IMG/VR virus record: IMGVR_UViG_3300034375_007901
Location: 1 to 26,865 of that record
Length of the DNA: 26,865 bases
Source of the DNA: a virus
Direction: 5' to 3' (one strand)
Shown here: in pieces, positions 21,392-26,865 of the stretch
Position numbering within the stretch: position 1 is the stretch's first letter
Layout of the letters: each line of letters opens with the position of its first letter
The notes under the pieces: generated by a model
The model's input: only the letters and a program-made list of their open reading frames with translations
What the model was told of the DNA's origin: nothing
The model's database searches: none
Program-made: the position numbers and the translations under genes

Positions 21392-21565
21392 ATGAAGCTC
21401 AAAACCGTTACTCTACCAATACCAAAGGTAGAACCAACAAAATCACACTCTTCACCTAAAAAAAGTAGAAGAGGTTGTTTATGCCCGAAAGGAAACAAAT
21501 ATTCGGTGAAATGTTGTAATGGTAACATGCAAGCTCAAGGAATTGGACTTATATATAAAAAATAA
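21392..21565 (+). CDS. Cysteine-motif small protein A (57 aa)
   Basis: ATG 21392 gives MKLKTVTLPIPKVEPTKSHS. The core is RRGCLCPKGNKYSVKCCNGN followed by MQAQGIGLIYKK. The pattern C-x-C-P-x(3)-Y-S-x-x-C-C-x-G-x(4)-Q-G-I-G is shared with the next gene. I associate it with short proteins near fibre genes of marine Bacteroidetes phages. Four cysteines could bind a metal or form disulfides. No function is known; a virion-surface role is inferred from position only. Confidence 0.7.
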   Translation: MKLKTVTLPIPKVEPTKSHSSPKKSRRGCLCPKGNKYSVKCCNGNMQAQGIGLIYKK

Positions 21566-21570
21566 TTAGT

Positions 21571-21801
21571 ATGGGAAGATTAAGACCAGATAAATGGAGT
21601 GGAGTATATATAGGAGATACTAGAGGTAGAGCAATTCCTAGAAGAGGAAGAAGAGGATGTTTGTGTCCTGATGAAAATAGATATAGTAGAGAATGTTGTA
21701 AAGGAGCTTTAATAGGACAGGGAATCGGACAAACCGAAGTACCTGGCGGACAAGAAAGAGGAGCATTCTCATCAGGTTTCTCAAACGGATTTGATATATA
21801 A
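21571..21801 (+). CDS. Cysteine-motif small protein B (76 aa)
   Basis: It has the same [19 protein letters not shown] core with GQGIG after it, preceded by a basic N-terminus ([19 protein letters not shown]). A Gly/Ser/Phe-rich C-terminus ([13 protein letters not shown]) is absent from protein A. It starts 5 bp after protein A, so the pair is a tandem paralogue. It ends 11 bp before the collagen-like fibre gene, so co-expression with the fibre is expected. Confidence 0.72.
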   Translation: MGRLRPDKWSGVYIGDTRGRAIPRRGRRGCLCPDENRYSRECCKGALIGQGIGQTEVPGGQERGAFSSGFSNGFDI

Positions 21802-21812
21802 AAGAATTAAAA

Positions 21813-24800
21813 ATGGCTGAACAAACAAAAGACCAATTAAGGTTAACGAACCAAACAAATTTTCCAAACAACAATACTAACTTCATTACACCTGATAGGT
21901 TAAGAGGGTTTAATGATGATATGATTGATTCTATTGCTACTACGCAAGATTCAGCATCATTTGCACAAACTGATAACTCTCTTCAAGACCAAATCAATTC
22001 ATTGGTTTTAAGTGGTAGTGGTATTGTTGTTGAAGATGAAGGTACATCGATAGGTGTAGCTACCGCTCTAAACTTTACAGGTAGTGGAGTAGTAGTAACA
22101 AACCCATCAGGTACAGCAAATATCTTTATAGATGCCATTGCTGGTACAAATGGTACATCAGGTACCTCTGGTATAGATGGTACTTCAGGAACCTCAGGAA
22201 TCGATGGTACATCGGGTATCGATGGTACGGATGGTACTGCAGGGACAAGTGGTGTTGATGGTACTAGCGGTACATCAGCAGTAGATGGAACGAGTGGAAC
22301 GAGTGGAGTGGATGGCACATCAGGTGTGAATGGTACATCAGGAACAAGCGGAATAGATGGAACTTCCGGCGTAGATGGAACTAGCGGAACATCGGGTGTA
22401 GATGGCACATCTGGGACTTCGGGTGTAGATGGTACATCCGGAGTTGACGGTACAAGTGGTACAAGCGGAGATAGTGGTACAAGTGGTGTAGACGGTACAT
22501 CAGGTACTTCTGGAGCAGATGGGACATCAGGTATTGATGGGACATCAGGTACCAGTGGTGTTGATGGGACATCTGGAGTAGATGGAACTAGCGGAACAAG
22601 CGGAGTGGATGGAGATAATGGCACTTCAGGTACTTCTGGTGCAGATGGGACAAGTGGAACTTCTGGCGCTGATGGTACAAGTGGTACATCGGGCGCTGAT
22701 GGTACGAGTGGTACATCTGGCGAAGATGGTACTAGTGGTGTTGATGGAACATCAGGTACCAGCGGAGCTGATGGCACATCAGGAGTTGATGGAACTTCTG
22801 GAACATCGGGAGTTGATGGGACAAGTGGAATAGATGGTACTTCAGGTACTTCAGGTACTTCAGGTGTAAATGGTACATCGGGAACATCTGGTGTAGATGG
22901 AGATGCAGGAACAAGCGGTACATCTGGCGAAGATGGAACATCAGGCACATCAGGAGCAGATGGAACTAGCGGAGTGGATGGTACAAGCGGAACGAGTGGA
23001 GCTGACGGTACTTCTGGAGTTGATGGTACATCCGGCACAAGTGGGGCTGATGGTACATCTGGTGTCAATGGTACTTCGGGTATAGATGGTACATCAGGGA
23101 CTTCAGGAGATAGTGGTACGAGCGGTACAAGTGGTATTGATGGTACTGCTACATTCCCTTATACTGGTTCTGCAATCTTTAGTGGTTCAGTAATCGTAAC
23201 AGGTTCAATATATTCTGATTCAGAAGCATTCTTAACTGCTAGTTGGGCTTATTCTGCAAGTAGTGCTGTACTTGCAGATAACGCAACTGAAATATTTGTA
23301 AGTGCTAAGAATGTTAGTGGTGATACTATTCTTAGAGGTACTGTGGTACATTCTAATGGAGTAACTGGTGAGAATCCTAACATAGTAACTGCATCTTACG
23401 ATAACCCGAATCAAATGCCAGCAATTGGTATTACACAAACTGATATTAATTCTAATGGTATCGGAGAAGTAATCCTTACAGGTAAAATAAAAGATATTGA
23501 TACATCTAACTTAGTAGCAGGAGCAAATGTATATGTAGGATTAAATGGAGCTCTTACTGCAACTAAACCAACTGGTTCTTCTAACCTTATACAAAACATT
23601 GGTATTGCAACTAAGATAAATGCAACTGAAGGACAACTATTAGTATTAGGTAGTGGTAGAAGTAACGATGTACCAAACATATTAGAAGGATACGCTTGGG
23701 TAGGAGATTCTGATGGAGCTGCTCAACCTGTAGCTACATCATCTTTAGATGTAGCAACTGCAGTAAGTTCATCATACGCATTAACTGCTTCATACGCTGA
23801 AACAACGGATGTTGTTGGATTCCCATTTAGTGGTTCAGCTCAGATTACTGGTTCGTTAGGTGTTACTGGTTCGATAGAAGTACAAGCAAACGATTCAACA
23901 GGTTCAGTAGTAACTACATTAGGAGATTCATTCTTAGATGTAGCAAAAGCAGATAAGATTGTAACACTTACACAAACTGATTACGATGCATTAGGTTCTT
24001 ACGATGCAAATACACTTTATGTAATCTCAGGTTCTTATGTACAAGATGGTACATCAGGAACTTCAGGAGCTGATGGTACAAGTGGTACAAGCGGTGATAG
24101 TGGAACTTCGGGTACTTCTGGAGCAGATGGTACTTCAGGTATAGACGGTACAAGTGGAACGAGTGGAGTTAACGGAACGAGTGGTGTAGATGGTACGAGT
24201 GGTGTAGATGGCACATCGGGCACAAGTGGAATTAATGGTACTAGTGGAGTTGATGGGACTTCTGGAACAAGTGGAGCAGATGGAACTAGCGGTGTGGATG
24301 GTACATCCGGCACCAGCGGAGTTAATGGAGATGCTGGTACGAGTGGTACTTCTGGAGCAGATGGTACATCCGGCGTAGATGGTACATCGGGTACCAGCGG
24401 AGTTGATGGAGATGCAGGAACAAGTGGTACATCTGGCGCTGATGGAACATCAGGCACATCGGGTGTAGATGGTACTAGTGGAACAACAGGAACATCAGGA
24501 ACAAGCGGTGAAACAGGAACATCTGGAACATCAGGAGATGATGGTACTTCAGGTACCTCTGGTGTTGATGGAACAGCTGATGTTTCGGTAGCAGAGACTG
24601 GAAGTATAGAAGGTCAATTTGGATTATTAAACTTTACGGGTAGTGGTGTTAGTGTTTCTTTAACTAACTCAACTGCATCAATTAACATACCAGGCGGAGG
24701 TAGTGGAGCTGGATTCCCATTCACTGGTTCTGCTGGTGTAAGTGGTAGTATTGATTTAGATGGTGTATTTAACCAAACTGTTAACTCAGCATCTTTAGAT

Positions 24801-25880
24801 ACCAACACCGTTGTTTTAGATGTAGCTAAGCAAGATATGCACACAGCGTTAATGAACGCAAGTACTTTAATTAGTGCTAGTAATGTTACTGCTGGTGTGA
24901 GAGGTGAGATTATGTTACAAGCTACTGTAGAATCATCTTCAGTATCGTTTAGTTCAAACATAATAACCGCATCTAACTTCTCTCAACCAGAACCAGCAAA
25001 TGGTAGTAGATTATTAGTAGAATATAGTGGATACGAATTTAATTCAACTTCTTCTCTATATGTAAGAAGCGCACCATATATCATAACTGGTGTGCCTGGT
25101 TTAGATTACCAAATTAGAACTGATGCATACGCTGATTATGTATATATGGCAATTCCTGGTACATTGTTTAGTGGTACAACTGACTTTACACAAACTAACG
25201 CTTACGATGATATTAGTGGTGATATCAATAGTGGTGTAAGTTCTAAAACTATTACTCCAACAACTGGTGGAGCAACAGGTCAGTATTGGGTATCATCTTC
25301 TTACTCATACTTTACAGCAGAAGATTATACAACATCATTAGTTGCGAGTGGTTCAGCCGCTTGGGATATAACTGCTGCTAGTGATTTACCATTTGGTAGT
25401 AATGATTGGGTTGTTGAAGCTTGGGTATCTCCAACAAAACAATTTACAGGCCCTCCATTCCAACAACCATTCGTTAGAAGTAACGAAGGTAATGCTGATT
25501 TCTATTGTGATTTAACTCGTAACTCAACTGGTGGTGTTGATAGTAGTAGAGCTAGAATCTTAGAAAACGGTGTTCAACATATAGCAGGTAATGGAGTTCT
25601 AACATTCTCAATAGATACTTGGATGCACATTGCCTTTGTTAGAAGTGGTAATACTTGGTTTATTGCTAAGAATGGTACAACATTCTATTCATTTACTGAT
25701 ACATCTTCATTACCAGCACCTCCTGAAGGATTTGCATTGATGGGTTATACCGCAACTAATACAAATAACGAAACAAATGGTTGGGCATTCTCTGACTATA
25801 GAATTACTATTGGTAGTAATAGAGGATATTCAACAGGTGGATTTACAGCACCTCAATCAATCATTGAAAAAGTAAGTTAA
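21813..25880 (+). CDS. Collagen-like tail fibre with LamG-type tip (1355 aa)
   Basis: Residues 1-110 form an N-terminal attachment part ([36 protein letters not shown]). Residues about 111-445 and 745-921 are Gly-X-Y collagen-like repeats made of GTS, GVD, GID, GAD and GED triplets. Between them lies a beta-rich module ([34 protein letters not shown]-like turns, TASYAE repeats). After the second block comes [19 protein letters not shown], echoing the N-terminal module. The C-terminus about 1180-1340 is a LamG/concanavalin-like domain ([35 protein letters not shown]). The protein is presumably a trimeric host-binding fibre. The repeats use many synonymous codons, so DNA repeats are weaker than the protein repeats. 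Confidence 0.88.
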   Translation: MAEQTKDQLRLTNQTNFPNNNTNFITPDRLRGFNDDMIDSIATTQDSASFAQTDNSLQDQINSLVLSGSGIVVEDEGTSIGVATALNFTGSGVVVTNPSGTANIFIDAIAGTNGTSGTSGIDGTSGTSGIDGTSGIDGTDGTAGTSGVDGTSGTSAVDGTSGTSGVDGTSGVNGTSGTSGIDGTSGVDGTSGTSGVDGTSGTSGVDGTSGVDGTSGTSGDSGTSGVDGTSGTSGADGTSGIDGTSGTSGVDGTSGVDGTSGTSGVDGDNGTSGTSGADGTSGTSGADGTSGTSGADGTSGTSGEDGTSGVDGTSGTSGADGTSGVDGTSGTSGVDGTSGIDGTSGTSGTSGVNGTSGTSGVDGDAGTSGTSGEDGTSGTSGADGTSGVDGTSGTSGADGTSGVDGTSGTSGADGTSGVNGTSGIDGTSGTSGDSGTSGTSGIDGTATFPYTGSAIFSGSVIVTGSIYSDSEAFLTASWAYSASSAVLADNATEIFVSAKNVSGDTILRGTVVHSNGVTGENPNIVTASYDNPNQMPAIGITQTDINSNGIGEVILTGKIKDIDTSNLVAGANVYVGLNGALTATKPTGSSNLIQNIGIATKINATEGQLLVLGSGRSNDVPNILEGYAWVGDSDGAAQPVATSSLDVATAVSSSYALTASYAETTDVVGFPFSGSAQITGSLGVTGSIEVQANDSTGSVVTTLGDSFLDVAKADKIVTLTQTDYDALGSYDANTLYVISGSYVQDGTSGTSGADGTSGTSGDSGTSGTSGADGTSGIDGTSGTSGVNGTSGVDGTSGVDGTSGTSGINGTSGVDGTSGTSGADGTSGVDGTSGTSGVNGDAGTSGTSGADGTSGVDGTSGTSGVDGDAGTSGTSGADGTSGTSGVDGTSGTTGTSGTSGETGTSGTSGDDGTSGTSGVDGTADVSVAETGSIEGQFGLLNFTGSGVSVSLTNSTASINIPGGGSGAGFPFTGSAGVSGSIDLDGVFNQTVNSASLDTNTVVLDVAKQDMHTALMNASTLISASNVTAGVRGEIMLQATVESSSVSFSSNIITASNFSQPEPANGSRLLVEYSGYEFNSTSSLYVRSAPYIITGVPGLDYQIRTDAYADYVYMAIPGTLFSGTTDFTQTNAYDDISGDINSGVSSKTITPTTGGATGQYWVSSSYSYFTAEDYTTSLVASGSAAWDITAASDLPFGSNDWVVEAWVSPTKQFTGPPFQQPFVRSNEGNADFYCDLTRNSTGGVDSSRARILENGVQHIAGNGVLTFSIDTWMHIAFVRSGNTWFIAKNGTTFYSFTDTSSLPAPPEGFALMGYTATNTNNETNGWAFSDYRITIGSNRGYSTGGFTAPQSIIEKVS
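22143..23155 (+). repeat. Collagen-like repeat block 1
   Basis: About 1 kb of Gly-X-Y codons, mostly 9-, 12- and 15-bp units reading GTS-GTS-G(V/I/A/E)D. Perfect DNA identity rarely extends over several units because ggt/gga, aca/act/acg/acc/acc and tca/agc/agt/tct/tcg are mixed. Confidence 0.9.
24046..24577 (+). repeat. Collagen-like repeat block 2
   Basis: A second Gly-X-Y block of about 530 bp with the same triplet vocabulary, plus [12 protein letters not shown] and GDS variants near its end. It is separated from block 1 by about 900 bp of non-repeat coding sequence. Confidence 0.9.
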
Positions 25881-25884
25881 TATT

Positions 25885-26010
25885 ATGTATAGATTTGAAG
25901 TAATTATAGAAGGGCAAGACCCATACATCGTAGAATCAACGCATTACGATTTATCACAAGATGAAACACTAATGCCAGCGGTAGAATGTACTGTTAGAAA
26001 ATTAGACTAA
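25885..26010 (+). CDS. Small protein between the two fibre genes (41 aa)
   Basis: ATG 25885 to TAA 26008-26010, 4 bp after the fibre stop and 1 bp before the next start. The product MYRFEVIIEGQDPYIVESTH then LMPAVECTVRKLD looks like a small beta-strand protein. Tight packing on both sides supports translation. It may be a fibre chaperone or adaptor, but nothing identifies it. Confidence 0.6.
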   Translation: MYRFEVIIEGQDPYIVESTHYDLSQDETLMPAVECTVRKLD

Positions 26011-26011
26011 T

Positions 26012-26788
26012 ATGGCATTAACACAAAAAATATACTTAGGAACTCACCCAGTAGAAAAAAGATACTTGGGTGAACATCCTATTAAAATACAATTAGCTGA
26101 ATTTGGAGTTATTGCACAGGGGTTAACCTTTTACTTTAATTCTAAGTTAGGAGCTAATGTTACGGAATGGCCTGCTACAATTAGTGATAGAACAGGTTCG
26201 TATGTAACTGCAGCAACATACTATAATGCAACCGAAGAAGTTGTAGAATTAGATGGAGGAGCTGCAACCACACCATCATTAAGTTTTGGAAGTTGGCCAT
26301 ATAGTGGAACACCTGCTGCAGAACATAGTGTGTTAATATTCACCAAACCTAAAAGAGCCGCTACTAAGCAAGTAATGGAATTTCAAGGTATTGTTGGTGG
26401 TATTGAAGATAGAACAACTTTAGAATTAAGAAACGATGTAGATTCTACTAATTACTTTGTTTGGAGAAATGCAGGTGGTGGTACAACATATTATGCATCT
26501 GAATTTGGTGAAGTAACTCTTAATGATTGGCATATGTTTGGATATGGCTTCTCAGGAAGTGCACAAACAGATGTTGATTTATTTTTTGATACACAAACAA
26601 CACCTGTAACAGGTAGTGGAGCTAGTATGGATATATCATCTAACTTTTGGGAAGCTGGTTCTGAAGGTGGACAAACTGCAACGGATTATAGCGGTTCTCT
26701 TGCTGCAGTATTAGTGTACGATAGAAAGATAACTGCTGAAGAAGCTAGATTGAATTATCTCATTCTTTCATCTAGCTTTGCTGAATAG
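26012..26788 (+). CDS. LamG-like fibre/receptor-binding protein (258 aa)
   Basis: A short N-terminus with a repeated anchor (KIYLGTHPVEKRYLGEHPIK) leads to a single jelly-roll domain. GVIAQGLTFYFNSKLGANVT and SVLIFTKPKRAATKQVMEFQ come first, then TLELRNDVDSTNYFVWRNAG, NDWHMFGYGFSGS and SGSLAAVLVYDRKITAEEAR. The last pattern (Y-D-R-x-(I/L)-(T/S)-x-E-E-x) closes LamG/concanavalin-A-like lectin domains. It probably binds glycans on the host surface and attaches near the collagen-like fibre. The KRYLG/KIYLG motif also occurs at the start of other phage tail proteins. Confidence 0.8.
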   Translation: MALTQKIYLGTHPVEKRYLGEHPIKIQLAEFGVIAQGLTFYFNSKLGANVTEWPATISDRTGSYVTAATYYNATEEVVELDGGAATTPSLSFGSWPYSGTPAAEHSVLIFTKPKRAATKQVMEFQGIVGGIEDRTTLELRNDVDSTNYFVWRNAGGGTTYYASEFGEVTLNDWHMFGYGFSGSAQTDVDLFFDTQTTPVTGSGASMDISSNFWEAGSEGGQTATDYSGSLAAVLVYDRKITAEEARLNYLILSSSFAE

Positions 26789-26800
26789 ATATAAACTAAA

Positions 26801-26812
26801 TAACAATTGTTA
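26801..26812. promoter_or_regulatory. 12-bp perfect palindrome TAACAATTGTTA
   Basis: A perfect palindrome 20 bp upstream of the last start codon in the window. It sits 20 bp after a TTTG (26777-26780), where a -7 element would be, but lacks the TAnnTTTG sequence. It could be an operator overlapping a weak promoter. Confidence 0.35.
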
Positions 26813-26831
26813 AATTAAAAAACATAATATT

Positions 26832-26865
26832 ATGAGCGGAAAAATTCAAAACGAACAAGCATATG
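26832..26865 (+). CDS. Start of a further gene, cut by window end
   Basis: ATG 26832 with an A-rich leader (TTAAATTAAAAAACATAATATT) opens MSGKIQNEQAY and runs off the window. The leader type and the 43-bp gap from the fibre gene suggest a real start. Too short to identify. Confidence 0.5.
   Translation, partial: MSGKIQNEQAY

Noticed and set aside
21983-23068. Long antisense ORF of 361 codons rich in V-P-S-T-P opposite the fibre gene
   Set aside because: It is the mirror image of the Gly-X-Y repeats, whose codons lack stops in that frame; it has no leader, and its low-complexity composition follows directly from the sense repeat. The shorter antisense ORF at 24035-24457 has the same cause.
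22143-24577. Possible CRISPR array in the repetitive region
   Set aside because: The repeats are in-frame Gly-X-Y codons without unique equal-length spacers, and no cas genes are present.
21813-26788. Diversity-generating retroelement acting on the fibre tips
   Set aside because: No reverse transcriptase gene and no near-identical template/variable repeat pair with adenine-biased differences was seen in the window.
1-26865. Alternative genetic code (recoded stop codons)
   Set aside because: Genes end normally with TAA or TAG at sensible places, motif-rich proteins are uninterrupted, and no in-frame stop interrupts a conserved domain.

Overview
This AT-rich window is a piece of a tailed, probably siphovirus-like double-stranded DNA phage of a Bacteroidetes (flavobacterium-like) host. 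Three observations support the host. Two promoters have the Bacteroidetes TTTG / TAnnTTTG form with identical 20-bp spacing. Start codons follow A-rich leaders rather than Shine-Dalgarno sites. The small phage proteins carry motifs I associate with phages of this phylum. Neither the major capsid gene nor the replication genes are in the window, so it is a partial genome.

Layout. (1) Positions 1-495 hold the 3' part of a nucleotidyltransferase-like gene on the + strand. (2) Positions 507-14326 are almost entirely minus strand and read from right to left. The order is a second nucleotidyltransferase copy, a small ORF, an FkbM-type methyltransferase, a GIY-YIG homing endonuclease with its own terminator, then the virion module. 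The virion module has a small structural protein, portal, head-tail connector, two neck/tail-completion proteins, two or three tail/baseplate proteins and the tape measure protein. It ends with an XkdF-like prohead protease carrying extra domains, two small proteins and a one-helix membrane protein (candidate holin). (3) Positions 14327-14944 are a 0.6-kb non-coding divergent region. It holds a minus-strand leader with a terminator, a densely structured candidate RNA on the + strand, and a strong Bacteroidetes promoter. (4) Positions 14945-20441 (+) hold small accessory proteins, a sigma-like factor, an HNH homing endonuclease, a NUMOD-bearing protein, a sulfotransferase-like protein and the two terminase subunits. 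(5) Positions 20446-20556 are an odd tRNA-like gene enclosed in an 18-bp perfect helix. (6) Positions 20570-26865 (+) hold a tail-assembly-chaperone-like gene with a predicted -1 frameshift at a run of nine T, a pair of cysteine-motif small proteins, a 1355-residue collagen-like fibre, a LamG-like second fibre protein and the start of one more gene.

How it works together. The + strand makes the packaging motor and adhesion fibres, and the minus strand makes the portal, neck, tail tube/tip and protease. The two nucleotidyltransferase copies sit in opposite orientation at the two ends of the minus-strand block. A promoter follows the right copy and a half-promoter remnant follows the left copy. 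The items most worth follow-up are the structured RNA at about 14640-14870, the aberrant tRNA-like element, the frameshift site and the inverted nucleotidyltransferase pair.
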